This document shows, piece by piece, positions 15,262 through 23,778 of a stretch of 64,000 nt of DNA. The notes under the pieces are model-generated. The model worked only from the letters and a program-made list of their open reading frames with translations, made no database searches and was not told the DNA's origin. Made by a program: the position numbers and the translations under genes. Within the stretch, counting starts at the first letter, position 1; every line of letters starts with the position of its first letter. The stretch is from contig NZ_QNRE01000009.1 in assembly GCF_003315035.1 (NCBI RefSeq), positions 124,001 through 188,000 on the forward strand, given 5' to 3'. The DNA comes from Nocardia puris (lineage in GTDB: Bacteria; Actinomycetota; Actinomycetes; Mycobacteriales; Mycobacteriaceae).

Positions 15262-17553
15262 TCAGCGGCCGCCGCCACGGGCACCGCCGCCGCCTCCACC
15301 ACCACCGTTGCCGCCGCCGCCCGAACCACCCGAACCGCCGCCGGACTTGGAGCCGCCGCCGGAGCTCGAGCTGCCGCCGGAGCTGTCGGAGCCGCCGCCG
15401 GAGCGTGAACCGCCGGAGCCACCGGAGGACTGGCTGCCGCCCGAGCCACCGCCGCCACGGGAGGACGAGTTGGAGCCCGAAGAGTTGCCGCCGGAGGAGG
15501 AGTTGCCGCCACCGCCGCTGGACGAGGCGCCGCCGCCGGAGGAGTTGCCGCCGCCGGACCCACCCGAGGACGCGCCCCCGCCGGATTTGCCGCCACCCGA
15601 TGCGCCGCCCGACGCACCACCGCCGGACGCACCACCACCGGAAGCGCCACCACCGGAAGCGCCACCACCGGAAGCACCTCCGCCTGAAGCACCACCACCG
15701 GAGGAGTCACCACCCGAGCCACCGGAGCCGCCCGAGCCGGCGCCGCCGGAAGACGCACCGCCCGAGGAGGTTCCGCCTCCGGCGCTGTCGGAACCACCGC
15801 CGGAGGAGGCCCCACCGCCGGTACCTCCGCCGGTCGATGCCCCACCGCCGGCCGCGCCGCCGGTTCCCGTCGATCCGCCCGATGTACCACCGGAACCGCC
15901 GGTCGGCGAACCGTCGGACGGGTTGGTCCCGGGCGCACCGTTGGAAGGCGTACCCGCACCGGGAGTTTCGCCAGTTCCCGGCGCCCCCGTGCCCGGCGCT
16001 CCGGTTCCCGGCGCCCCCGTTCCGGGCGCTCCGGTCCCCGGCAGTCCGGAGCCGGGCGTCCCCACACCGGGCACCCCGCTCCCCGGCACCTCCCCGATCG
16101 GATCCACGGGCCCCGGATTCGGCTGCGGCGCCGGATTGTTCGGGTTCGGCAGCGACGGCAGGCTGATCCCGGGCACCCCGGGCCGCTCCCAGCCGGGCGA
16201 ACTCACCGGCCGGTCGCGCTGGAACGGCAGCGGGTTCCGGAAGTGCGCCGGATCGGCGTATTGCGTTCCCGTGCCGCCGGTTCGGTGATCGCCGGGGCTG
16301 CCCGACCGATGATCACCGAGCACGCCGCTGCGCGTGAGCGCGGGCCCGTAGGTCATCGTCTGGCCCACCGACGACATCGCGCGACTCACCGCGCTCACCC
16401 CGCTCATCGCGAAGGTGGCGTTCTGCACCAGGCTCGCGGGCAGGCCGTTGCGCACCGCGCGATCCACCACGGTGTCACCGTTCGGCTCGTACAGCAGCGC
16501 GTTCGGCGGCAGCGGCAGCGCGACGGGGAACCGGTCGAGCACCGGCAGCAGCCCCGAATCACCGGACCCGCCGAACACGGTCGCCGCCGACATCGCGAGC
16601 GCGGAAGCCACTGCCGCACTGGAGAATACGGCCACGCGCGGGGCAGGACGATCACCGTCACCGGCGGGTGCGAAGGCGCGCAGCGCGAACCGCGCGGCAC
16701 CCACCGCGGTGATCTGGCCGGGATCGGCCGACACCACGACCGGCCGCCCCAACTCCCCCAGGGTCCGCGCCACCTCCGCGGGGCGCGACGCACCGCCGAC
16801 GAGCAGCACGCGGCTGATATCCGACATCGCCAGCCCGGTGGAGCGCACGCAGTCGCGCACCAGATCGAAGGAATCGCGCACGTGGTCGGCGCGCAACCCG
16901 TCGACGTCGACCATCGCGGTCATCGGCAGCGCAGCGCCCGGCGCGGACCGGCCTCCGTACCTGGCGATCATGTCGCCCAGCGAGCGCCCGCCGAAATCGT
17001 AAGAGCGGACCGGCTTTCCCACGATCGGGTGGTCTTCCCAGTCCGGTCCCACGCGCACCACCGAGACGTCCAGACTCTCGCCGCCGAGGTCGTAGACGAG
17101 GACGAAGCCGGTCTCGAGCGGCCCGTGCTCCCAGTCCAGCCATTCGGCGGCGGCCACCGGCTCCGGCACCAGCAGCACATGCCGCGCGCCGCCGAGGTCG
17201 AGCGCCTGGCGCAGCAGCGCGAGTTGTTTGTCGGTGTAGACGGCCGGATACGTGGCCACGGCGCCCGAATCAGGTTCGGCGCCCTCCAGCAGCCCGTTCA
17301 CCACCGCCGCCACGAGGTTCGCGGGCGAGAAGAGCCTGCCGCCGACGATCATGGCTTCGGGGTCGCGCGCGAGGTCGGCGAATTCGGTTGTGGCGGTGTC
17401 GTACTGGGAGATGCGACTGAGTCGTGCGCCACCCGCGTCGTCGAAGGTGAGCGCGGTTCGCCGGGTACGCACGGTCGGTCGTAGTCCGGCGGCCGATACC
17501 GCGGCCGACACGGAGTTCACTGAACCGATGCTGAAACCCAGACCAGTAGTCAT
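15262..17553 (-). CDS. Membrane-anchored Hsp70-like protein with a long Gly/Ser-rich tail
   Basis: The first 330 residues or so of this 763-residue protein form an actin/Hsp70-fold ATPase domain. Visible parts are LVYDLGGESLDVSVVRVG (phosphate-2), VPEPVAAAEWL, and LLVGGASRPAEVARTL (adenosine motif). The N-terminal phosphate-1 loop reads GFSIGSVNS, so the usual catalytic-site Asp of Hsp70 (DxGT) is Ser. A hydrophobic segment (about residues 345-368) could span the membrane. Then comes a Pro-rich linker, repeats of GAPGTG, and about 190 residues of Gly/Ser with ASGGG repeats. There is no peptide-binding domain. A shorter paralogue lies at 21653-22747. The ATG at 17553 gives an N-terminus that aligns with that paralogue. 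Function is unknown; a surface or envelope role is inference. Confidence 0.85.
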   Translation of the reverse strand: MTTGLGFSIGSVNSVSAAVSAAGLRPTVRTRRTALTFDDAGGARLSRISQYDTATTEFADLARDPEAMIVGGRLFSPANLVAAVVNGLLEGAEPDSGAVATYPAVYTDKQLALLRQALDLGGARHVLLVPEPVAAAEWLDWEHGPLETGFVLVYDLGGESLDVSVVRVGPDWEDHPIVGKPVRSYDFGGRSLGDMIARYGGRSAPGAALPMTAMVDVDGLRADHVRDSFDLVRDCVRSTGLAMSDISRVLLVGGASRPAEVARTLGELGRPVVVSADPGQITAVGAARFALRAFAPAGDGDRPAPRVAVFSSAAVASALAMSAATVFGGSGDSGLLPVLDRFPVALPLPPNALLYEPNGDTVVDRAVRNGLPASLVQNATFAMSGVSAVSRAMSSVGQTMTYGPALTRSGVLGDHRSGSPGDHRTGGTGTQYADPAHFRNPLPFQRDRPVSSPGWERPGVPGISLPSLPNPNNPAPQPNPGPVDPIGEVPGSGVPGVGTPGSGLPGTGAPGTGAPGTGAPGTGAPGTGETPGAGTPSNGAPGTNPSDGSPTGGSGGTSGGSTGTGGAAGGGASTGGGTGGGASSGGGSDSAGGGTSSGGASSGGAGSGGSGGSGGDSSGGGASGGGASGGGASGGGASGGGASGGGASGGASGGGKSGGGASSGGSGGGNSSGGGASSSGGGGNSSSGGNSSGSNSSSRGGGGSGGSQSSGGSGGSRSGGGSDSSGGSSSSGGGSKSGGGSGGSGGGGNGGGGGGGGARGGGR
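15611..15713. repeat. 15-bp coding tandem repeats (ASGGG units)
   Basis: At least six near-identical 15-bp units encode the pentapeptide ASGGG in the tail of the minus-strand Hsp70-like gene. The neighbouring units are degenerate. Such arrays often vary in length between strains. Confidence 0.75.
15971..16041. repeat. 18-bp coding tandem repeats (GAPGTG units)
   Basis: Four 18-bp units of alternating GGCGCCCCC/GGCGCTCCG type encode GAPGTG repeats in the linker of the same Hsp70-like protein. Confidence 0.75.
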
Positions 17554-17812
17554 ATGCCATCCCGTCAACGCACCGTGACCACGTCCAGCACACAGTCCAG
17601 CCATGTGGCCGCGGTCGTCTTCCAAACAGCCCCCACAGGTTAGCTGCTGATCGACTTTTCCGGATGCCAATTTGATATGAAACGTTTTGCTTCTGTTGAT
17701 GATGGGTCGAACGCCCAGGTAGGAAGGCCCGCGACCGACGGTCCAGCCCCCTCGACGCGTCGCAAAAACCAAGCGCCAGGCCCGATTCCGCTACCAATCA
17801 GCGACCCGAAGT

Positions 17813-17830
17813 CGCTACTCGCGAGTAGCG
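17813..17830. promoter_or_regulatory. 18-bp perfect palindrome, probable operator
   Basis: CGCTACTCGCGAGTAGCG reads identically on both strands. It lies 232 bp upstream of the SDR gene and 260 bp upstream of the divergent Hsp70-like gene. The size and symmetry fit a dimeric repressor site, but no regulator gene is adjacent. Confidence 0.55.
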
Positions 17831-17871
17831 GGTCACGGGGTGGTCACCCTCCGGCAAATCGGGTAACAGAC

Positions 17872-17885
17872 ACCGACCGGTCGGT
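17872..17885. promoter_or_regulatory. 14-bp perfect palindrome ACCGACCGGTCGGT
   Basis: A perfect palindrome of a kind often bound by TetR-family repressors, 176 bp upstream of the SDR start. No tetR gene lies next to it, so the regulator would be encoded elsewhere. Confidence 0.55.
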
Positions 17886-18061
17886 AACTGAAGGATTGCC
17901 ACGAGTTTCCCCGCTCGACGACGCCCATTCCACCCTATAGATGACACGTCAAATGCCATGGCCGATCTCCGCCAGCACGCCCACCGACGGACCGGTTGAC
18001 TCGATAGCACCGGCCGGACAACGCACACGAAAGGTCAAAAACCAGAAGGGAAGTGGTCACC

Positions 18062-18823
18062 ATGGCGACACGATTCGCCGATCGGGTCGTGCTCATCACC
18101 GGAGCCACCTCGGGCATCGGGCTCGCGGTGGCGGAGCGGCTCGCCGCCGAGGGCGCGACCTTGGTCCTCGGTGCGCGCGGCAAGGACGCGGGCGAGGAGG
18201 TCGCCGAACGCCTGCGCGACGCCGGCGCGCGGGTCACGTTCGTCCCCACCGATGTGACCGTGGAATCCGAGGTCGCGCACCTCACCGACACGGCCGTGAC
18301 CGAGTACGGCCGTCTCGACGCCGCGTTCAACAACGCGGGCGCGATCAGCGCCTACGGCCCCGTCGAGGAGATCGACGAAAACGGTTGGCGCGCCGATATC
18401 GAACTCAACCTGACGGCGGTCTTCTACGGCCTGCGCCACCAGGTGCCGGCCATCGCGGCCTCCGGCGGCGGTGCGATCCTCAACACCGCCTCCAACCTCG
18501 GCGTGGTCGGCATGGGTTCGGTCGCCCCGTACGTGGCGGCCAAGCACGGCGTCATCGGGCTCACCCGCGCCGTCGCGATGGAGGGCGCCGAGCGCGGGGT
18601 CCGGGTGAACGCACTGGTCTCCGGCGCGGTCGACACCCCCGCCTTCCGCTCCTCGATGGGCGCGACCCCCGAAGGCGTGGCGCGGGTCGAAGCGTTGCAC
18701 CCGCTGGGCCGCGTCGCGAGCGCGGACGAGATCGCGCCGCTGTGCGCCTACCTGCTCAGCTCGGAGTCGAGCTTCGTGACCGGCGCGGCGCTGACGATCG
18801 ACGGTGGATTCACCGCGCGCTGA
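18062..18823 (+). CDS. Short-chain dehydrogenase/reductase (SDR)
   Basis: This 253-residue classical SDR has the cofactor motif TGATSGIG (residues 14-21), the NNAG motif, the catalytic Ser in NTASNLG, and YVAAK with catalytic Tyr and Lys. It ends in the common form ALTIDGGFTAR. It probably interconverts an alcohol and a ketone with NAD(P)(H); Arg after the first strand region (GARGKD) favours NADP(H). Substrate unknown. The ATG at 18062 has GAAGGGAAG upstream; the GTG at 18053 is in frame but lacks spacing. Confidence 0.9.
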   Translation: MATRFADRVVLITGATSGIGLAVAERLAAEGATLVLGARGKDAGEEVAERLRDAGARVTFVPTDVTVESEVAHLTDTAVTEYGRLDAAFNNAGAISAYGPVEEIDENGWRADIELNLTAVFYGLRHQVPAIAASGGGAILNTASNLGVVGMGSVAPYVAAKHGVIGLTRAVAMEGAERGVRVNALVSGAVDTPAFRSSMGATPEGVARVEALHPLGRVASADEIAPLCAYLLSSESSFVTGAALTIDGGFTAR

Positions 18824-18832
18824 CCGCGAAAA

Positions 18833-18870
18833 CGCCGAACGTCACGCCGGAAAGGGCGTGACGTTCGGCG
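18833..18870. terminator. Bidirectional hairpin terminator
   Basis: A perfect 16-bp stem (18833-18848 with 18855-18870) closes a GGAAAG loop. It lies 10 bp after the SDR stop and 42 bp from the end of the convergent fprB-like gene, so it can end transcription from both sides. Confidence 0.8.
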
Positions 18871-18911
18871 TGGTCTCGTCCGCCCTCATCGCGGACCGAG
18901 AGCGGCGGGCC

Positions 18912-20498
18912 TCAGGCGCGAGCCAGCAGCCTGCGTAGCGGACCCGGTTGCGGACTCACCGCGCCACCGGCGATCACGCTGGGCCTGCGTTCGCGCACCA
19001 GCCGATCGAAATCGGCGGCGCCACGGGCGGGTTCGGGCAGCTTGCCCGCGTTGTAGTCGTCGGCCAGCTGCCGCACCGTCTCCTGCGCGCACGACTTGTT
19101 CGTGCCGATGAAGCCGGTGGGGCCGCGCTTGATCCAGCCGGTCACGTACGAGCCGGTCAGCACCGGGCCGTCGACGCCGTCGAGCACCCGGCCCGCGCTG
19201 TTCGGGATGACACCGGCGCGCTCGTCGAACGGCAGCCCGCGCAGCGGCACACCGCGATAGCCCACCGAGGTGAGCACCAGCCCGGCTTCGACGCGGTCGG
19301 TCTCACCGGTCGCCACCGCGGTGGTGCGGCCGTCCTCGCCCACCACCAACTCGTTGCGGGCCAGCTCGATACCGGCCACCCGGTCCTCGCCGAGCACCGC
19401 CACCGGAGTGGACAAGTAGCGGAACACGATCCGCTTGCGGTCGCCCACCGGGCGGTCCGCCACCTGGTGCAGCAGCCGCAGCTTCTGCTCGACCTTGTAC
19501 GGCAGGTCCGGCGTGATCGGGGGCAGTTCGCCCGCCACCACGATGTCCAGATCCGCGGCCAGCAGGCCGACGAATTCCGGGACGGTGAACGCGGATTCGG
19601 CCGGACCGCGGCGGGCCGCGATCACGACCTCCTCGATCTTGCTCTCCCGCAACGCCTTCAGCGCGTAGGGCGCGATATCGGTGCCCGCCAGCGAATCGGG
19701 ATCGCTGACCAGGATGCGCGCCACGTCGAGCGCGACGTTGCCGTTGCCCACGATCACCGCGCGCCGCGCGGACAGATCGAACTCGTCGTCCGCGTGGTCG
19801 GGATGCCCGTTGTACCAGGCCACGAAATCGGTGGCCGACACGGTGCCGGGCAGGCCCTCACCGGGGATGCCGAGCTTGCGGTCGGTGGAGGCGCCCACCG
19901 CGTAGATCACCGCGTGGAAGTGCGCGAGCAGCTCCTCGTGGGTGATGTGCGAGCCGACCTCGACGTTCAGGTACGAGCCGAAGCCCGGCTGCGCCGAGAT
20001 CACGTCGAACAGGTGGCTGACCTGCCGGGTGCGCGCGTGGTCGGGCGCCACGCCGTGGCGGGCCAGGCCGTAGGGCACGGGCAGCCGGTCGAACACCGTG
20101 ACCGCCACGTTCGGCTGGGTGAGCAGTTCGTCGGCGGCGTACATGGCCGACGGTCCCGATCCGATGATCGCCACCCGCAGCGGGGAGCGCTTCGTGTGGA
20201 TCTTCGCCGCGGGCACCGGCCGGGCCAGCAGCGGGCGCGGCCGGCTCTGCCGGTAGAAGTCGGCGTTGATCTCGATGAACGGCTTCTGCTCCTCGGTGAG
20301 CTTCTTCGAGGAACTGATCGCGTCGACCGGGCAGGCCGTCGCGCACGCGCCGCAGTCCACGCACGCCTTGGGGTCGATGTAGAGCATCTCCGCCGTCAGG
20401 AAGTCCGGTTCGTCGGGCGTGGGATGGATGCAGTTGACCGGGCAGGCGTACACGCACGACGCGTCGCTGCAACAGGATTGAGTGACGACGTAGGGCAT
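18912..20498 (-). CDS. fprB: Ferredoxin/ferredoxin-NADP reductase fusion (FprB type)
   Basis: This 528-residue fusion starts with a bacterial ferredoxin domain. Cys15, Cys19, Cys46, Cys49, Cys52 and Cys56 follow the CxxxC...CxxCxxCxxxCP layout, with extra Cys at 9, 10 and 23. An adrenodoxin-reductase-like FAD/NADPH domain follows: FAD loop GSGPSAMYAADEL near residue 112, the NADPH loop GNGNVALDVARIL, and a C-terminal GWIKRGPTGFIGTNK segment. It moves electrons from NADPH to iron-sulfur partners. The gene lies 13 bp after the AurF-like oxygenase on the same strand. The same pairing, Rv0885-Rv0886 (fprB), exists in M. tuberculosis, so it is probably the redox partner of that oxygenase. Confidence 0.92.
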   Translation of the reverse strand: MPYVVTQSCCSDASCVYACPVNCIHPTPDEPDFLTAEMLYIDPKACVDCGACATACPVDAISSSKKLTEEQKPFIEINADFYRQSRPRPLLARPVPAAKIHTKRSPLRVAIIGSGPSAMYAADELLTQPNVAVTVFDRLPVPYGLARHGVAPDHARTRQVSHLFDVISAQPGFGSYLNVEVGSHITHEELLAHFHAVIYAVGASTDRKLGIPGEGLPGTVSATDFVAWYNGHPDHADDEFDLSARRAVIVGNGNVALDVARILVSDPDSLAGTDIAPYALKALRESKIEEVVIAARRGPAESAFTVPEFVGLLAADLDIVVAGELPPITPDLPYKVEQKLRLLHQVADRPVGDRKRIVFRYLSTPVAVLGEDRVAGIELARNELVVGEDGRTTAVATGETDRVEAGLVLTSVGYRGVPLRGLPFDERAGVIPNSAGRVLDGVDGPVLTGSYVTGWIKRGPTGFIGTNKSCAQETVRQLADDYNAGKLPEPARGAADFDRLVRERRPSVIAGGAVSPQPGPLRRLLARA

Positions 20499-20511
20499 GG
20501 GGTACCGCCGC

Positions 20512-21516
20512 TCAGCTCGCCTTGACGACGCGCAGCGGCTCCGAGCGGTAGCGGCTCATCGGGCCGTCGATGCCCAGCAGCTTCCACACCCGCTTGGAGA
20601 TCGGGTTCATCAGGCCGAGCTCCTTGGCCAGCGCGCGCACGTCGACGAAGTAGTCGGCGAAGACCTGCTTGGCCTCGGGCGAGCCGTAGAACAGCTCCTT
20701 GCGGACCTTGGCCGGGATGTCGAACTCCTTGAAGAACGACTTCGGCGGGGTCGCGATGGAGCGGCCCAGGATGAACATGATCGTCGGCATGGCGATCGAG
20801 AGCACGAACTTGTTGGCCGCGTTCACCTCGGGCACGTGCTTCTTGAGGAACTCGTGCGCGAAGGAGATGTGGCGGGCCTCCTCGGCGACGTGGATGGCCA
20901 TCACGCCGAGCATGATCGGGTGGACCTCTTCGCCGGAGCGCAGGATCTCCTTCTGGATGTGGTCGATCGGCTCCTCGCCGGCGAGCACGGCCATGAAGAA
21001 CAGGTTGGGGAATTTGGCGGCGACCGGCGCGGCGAGGTACTTGAACATGCTCACCAGCGGGCCCATGCCGGGCACGTCGATGCCGATGCGGTTCACCATC
21101 TCCTGGAACATCAGGGTGTGGTTGTGCTCCTCGATCATCTCGTGGGAGCAGTAGCGGAACTCGGGCGAGCCGTTGGGCAGGCCGAAGTTGTAGGTCACCA
21201 TGCCGCTGATCAGGATGGACTCGAACTGGAGCCCGACCTTGGCGATATTGGCCTGGCGGTACTTGCCGAGGGTGATCTGCTCGTCCTTGGACAGGGCCAG
21301 GTACCAGGGGTGGCGAGCGAGCGGATCGGCCGACTTGGGCAGGATCCAGCGCTCCTCGCCGGCGTCGGCGGCGTAGTCCGGGTTGTCCCAGTCGATGTCC
21401 TCGAACGGGTCGAAGTGCTTGTTCACCGAGCCCTCGGACAGCAGCAACAGCCTGGCGGCGTATTCCTGCGCCTTCGCGAGATCGGGATCAACTGCGGGCG
21501 TCGCGGCTGTCGACAT
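20512..21516 (-). CDS. AurF-like diiron oxygenase
   Basis: This 334-residue protein resembles the AurF (p-aminobenzoate N-oxygenase) diiron family. Iron-ligand helices show as EMIEEHNHTLMFQEM and AEEARHISFAHEF, with a further EExxH-like pattern around GEEPIDHI. Members use O2 and a diiron centre for oxygenation or N-oxidation. The substrate here is unknown. The ATG at 21516 is preceded by AGGAAGG about 11 nt away; another in-frame ATG lies 21 nt upstream. It is the first gene of an operon with the FprB-type reductase, and a sigma-70-like promoter sits just upstream. Confidence 0.87.
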   Translation of the reverse strand: MSTAATPAVDPDLAKAQEYAARLLLLSEGSVNKHFDPFEDIDWDNPDYAADAGEERWILPKSADPLARHPWYLALSKDEQITLGKYRQANIAKVGLQFESILISGMVTYNFGLPNGSPEFRYCSHEMIEEHNHTLMFQEMVNRIGIDVPGMGPLVSMFKYLAAPVAAKFPNLFFMAVLAGEEPIDHIQKEILRSGEEVHPIMLGVMAIHVAEEARHISFAHEFLKKHVPEVNAANKFVLSIAMPTIMFILGRSIATPPKSFFKEFDIPAKVRKELFYGSPEAKQVFADYFVDVRALAKELGLMNPISKRVWKLLGIDGPMSRYRSEPLRVVKAS

Positions 21517-21559
21517 CGTCGTCACTGCCTTCCTCATGGGACGTATTACCTGTACCCAA

Positions 21560-21587
21560 TAGTTACACCAACGATGGGTCACGTCAA
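21560..21587 (-). promoter_or_regulatory. Predicted sigma-70-type promoter of the AurF-fprB operon
   Basis: On the minus strand TTGACG (21587-21582) and TAACTA (21565-21560) are separated by 16 bp. They lie 44-71 bp upstream of the oxygenase ATG. The -35 box matches consensus closely. Confidence 0.5.
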
Positions 21588-21652
21588 CTCTGACGGCAGA
21601 CACGCCGACGGCGGCCGGGCTCGCGTGCCCGGCCGCCGTCGAATGGTTCCGA

Positions 21653-22747
21653 TCAGAACAGTCCCAGGGCGCCCAATCCGGCGATCACGCCGTCGGCGGG
21701 GACGGCGATCGCCACACCGACACCGCTCGCGATCATCGCGAGCGCCGCGGCCACACGCGCGGGCTTGCGCCGCCGAGCGGACAGCAGACCGCGCCGCTTG
21801 CGCACGCCGGCCGCCTCCTCGGCGGCCTCGGCCGTGCGGCGGGCCAGCAACGCGGCACCGTCGGCGATGGTGCGCTCCGGATCCCGGGCGACGATCACCG
21901 GTCGCGCCAGTTCCTCCTCCAGCACCCGCGCCACCTCGGCGGGCCGGGCCGCGCCGCCGACCACGAGCACGCGGTCCACGTCGGCCATCGTCACGTCGGC
22001 CAGGCCGAGGCAGCGGTAGACCAGCTCCAGCGAGGACCGCACGTGGGCGATGCGCAGTTCATCGGCGTCGACCGACGACGAATCGCCCGCACCGCGCGTC
22101 ACGACCGACGCGCCGAACGCCCGACCGCCGAAATCCGCTGAGCGCAAGGGTATTCCGACGATCGGATTGTGCGGGCGGCCCGCGCCGACCCGCACCAGCG
22201 TGACGTCGAGGCTGGCTCCGCCCAGGTCGTAGACGAGCGTGAGACCCGGCATGAGCGGGCCGTGTTCGGCCTCCAGCCAGGTCGCGGCCGCGACCGGTTC
22301 GGCGACGAGCGCGACGTCCTCGCGCCCGATCGAGTCCAGCGCCTCGCGTAGTCGGGCGACCTGCTCGGCCGTGTAGACGGCCGGATGGGTGAGGGCGACG
22401 CCGAGTCCGTCGCCGCATTCGGTGCGCGCCTCGGCGACAAGGCGGTCGGTCACCAGGGCGACCAGGTCGGCGGGGCCGAGCGAGCGGTGCGCGACCCTGG
22501 CCCGCACCGCGCGCTGGCCCAGATCGGCGAATTCGGTGATGGCGCGGCCGTGGCGCGGGATGAGTCCGACGCGGGCGGTGCCCGTGCTGTCGAAGGTGAG
22601 GGTGGTGCGTCTGGTGACGGCCGGCGCGCGACCCGCGGCGCGGCGGTGGCCGAGCAGCAGGCCCGGCGGCGCCTTCCCCGCCCCTTCCTCCGCGCGCGCG
22701 GAAACCGTGTTCACCGTGCCGATGCTCAAACCCATACCTACTGCCAT
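21653..22747 (-). CDS. Membrane-anchored Hsp70-like protein, short form
   Basis: This 364-residue protein is a paralogue of the Hsp70-like gene at 15262-17553. Both share the same N-terminus (GLSIGTVNT against GFSIGSVNS), LVYDLGGASLDVTLVRVG, a VAEPVAAATWLE segment and LVVGGAARPAEVARVL. The Hsp70 phosphate-1 Asp is again replaced by Ser. After the ATPase domain there is a basic stretch (RKRRGLLSARRRKPARV), then a hydrophobic C-terminal segment, and no tail. This suggests a cytoplasmic ATPase domain held at the membrane. I chose the ATG at 22747 because it aligns residue for residue with the paralogue; 22735 is an alternative. Confidence 0.83.
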   Translation of the reverse strand: MAVGMGLSIGTVNTVSARAEEGAGKAPPGLLLGHRRAAGRAPAVTRRTTLTFDSTGTARVGLIPRHGRAITEFADLGQRAVRARVAHRSLGPADLVALVTDRLVAEARTECGDGLGVALTHPAVYTAEQVARLREALDSIGREDVALVAEPVAAATWLEAEHGPLMPGLTLVYDLGGASLDVTLVRVGAGRPHNPIVGIPLRSADFGGRAFGASVVTRGAGDSSSVDADELRIAHVRSSLELVYRCLGLADVTMADVDRVLVVGGAARPAEVARVLEEELARPVIVARDPERTIADGAALLARRTAEAAEEAAGVRKRRGLLSARRRKPARVAAALAMIASGVGVAIAVPADGVIAGLGALGLF

Positions 22748-23186
22748 CGCGAAATACCCGATCGACGAGCGGACGTGCTTCGAACACCGCCCACGCAACC
22801 ATCCCGCGATCGTGATGCCAAGCACAGGACAACCGGTTGTCCGCACACCGCCGCCCCGTTCGCCCCACCAGCCCCGTGAAGAACAGCAGGACGACCGGCC
22901 GACACCACCGCCCACCCACCCGAACACACGGATCCCCTTCCAGGGAGAGGACATTCACCGTTCGCCGGTCTACGGTTGCCCGTCGTCTGCCAGACGGCGG
23001 GCAACCGCGTCTCCCCGGTCGGCATCACGCAACGTCGGCAAGGATCAGTGTCTTTGTCGAATAAGTCGCGGCAGGTGAGACCGCGTCGAGCGATGAGATT
23101 GTGTGGTGCGCGGAGTCTCTACTTTCACACCCGCTCGCATCGAGGGGTGGCACGGTTCCCCATTGCGGGTGGACGACGGAGGTTCG
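22748..23186. other. Divergent intergenic region containing a strong hairpin
   Basis: This 439-bp region separates the divergent Hsp70-like and DHFR-like genes. It contains a long hairpin at 22973-23007 and no frame with convincing coding features. Promoters of both genes should lie here. Confidence 0.5.
22973..23007. repeat. Long inverted repeat / hairpin
   Basis: CGGTTGCCCG (22973-22982) pairs perfectly with CGGGCAACCG (22998-23007). After one T-G mismatch an inner CGTCT/AGACG stem continues around a GCC loop, for a total stem of about 15 bp. There is no T-run on either strand. It could be an operator, a structured 5' leader, or a read-through barrier. Confidence 0.6.
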
Positions 23187-23762
23187 ATGAGCAATCCGAT
23201 TCGGCTATATATGTCGATGTCGCTGGACGGCTTCATCGCCGGGCCGGACGATCGGCCGGGACAGGAGCTCGGGCGTGGGGGCGGGCGGTTGTTCAACTGG
23301 CTCGACGACCGGGAATCCGACGGTCCCAGCGGGCAGATCTATCGCGAGGCGCTGGCCACCGGCGCGCTCATCTCCGGCCGGCGGACGTTCGAACTCGCCC
23401 GGCGCTGGCAAGGTGACCATCACGACGGCGTGCCGATCTTCGTCCTCACCCATCGCGTCGAGGACGGGGACGTGCCGCCCGGCCACGCGCGTTTCGTCAC
23501 CGATGTCGACGACTGCGCGCGTCAAGCCCGTGCGGCCGCCGGTGACCGGCCCGTCATGGTCCACGGCGCAGGCGCGGCCCAATCACTGTTGCGCGCCGGG
23601 CATCTCGACGAGATGGAGATCCACCTCGTTCCGGTGCTCCTCGGCGAGGGCCGTCGGCTGTTCGACCATCTCGGCGACGAACACATCGAACTCGAGCTCG
23701 TCCGCCGCCTCGACGACCGGGACGTCACCCACCTTCGCTATCGGGTGCACCGCCCCGCGTGA
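23187..23762 (+). CDS. DHFR-fold (RibD C-terminal type) reductase
   Basis: This 191-residue protein belongs to the RibD_C/dihydrofolate-reductase-like family. The N-terminus LYMSMSLDGFIAG, the GRRTFELA segment, the VMVHGAGAAQSLLRAG nucleotide-binding turn and the HLVPVLLGEGRRLFDHLG block are diagnostic. Members reduce pteridine- or flavin-precursor-like compounds with NADPH, but most have no known substrate. GGAGG lies 5 nt before the ATG at 23187. It is convergent with the sulfate transporter genes and is the last gene of the accessory block. Confidence 0.88.
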   Translation: MSNPIRLYMSMSLDGFIAGPDDRPGQELGRGGGRLFNWLDDRESDGPSGQIYREALATGALISGRRTFELARRWQGDHHDGVPIFVLTHRVEDGDVPPGHARFVTDVDDCARQARAAAGDRPVMVHGAGAAQSLLRAGHLDEMEIHLVPVLLGEGRRLFDHLGDEHIELELVRRLDDRDVTHLRYRVHRPA

Positions 23763-23778
23763 GGGCGTAGGCAGCCCA

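Larger units (their letters stand above)
17554..18061. other. Divergent intergenic region with two perfect palindromes
   Basis: This 508-bp gap lies between the divergent Hsp70-like and SDR genes. I see no coding frame with a start and normal codon use. It holds two perfect palindromes, listed separately, and must contain the promoters of both genes. Confidence 0.55.

Noticed and set aside
15611..16041. CRISPR-like array
   Set aside because: The regular repeats are 15- and 18-bp units in frame within a coding sequence, without unique spacers.
15308..16288. Pro/Glu-rich plus-strand frame opposite the Gly/Ser tail
   Set aside because: It is the antisense of the repeats in the Hsp70-like gene; antisense of GGC/TCC codons gives Pro/Glu runs.
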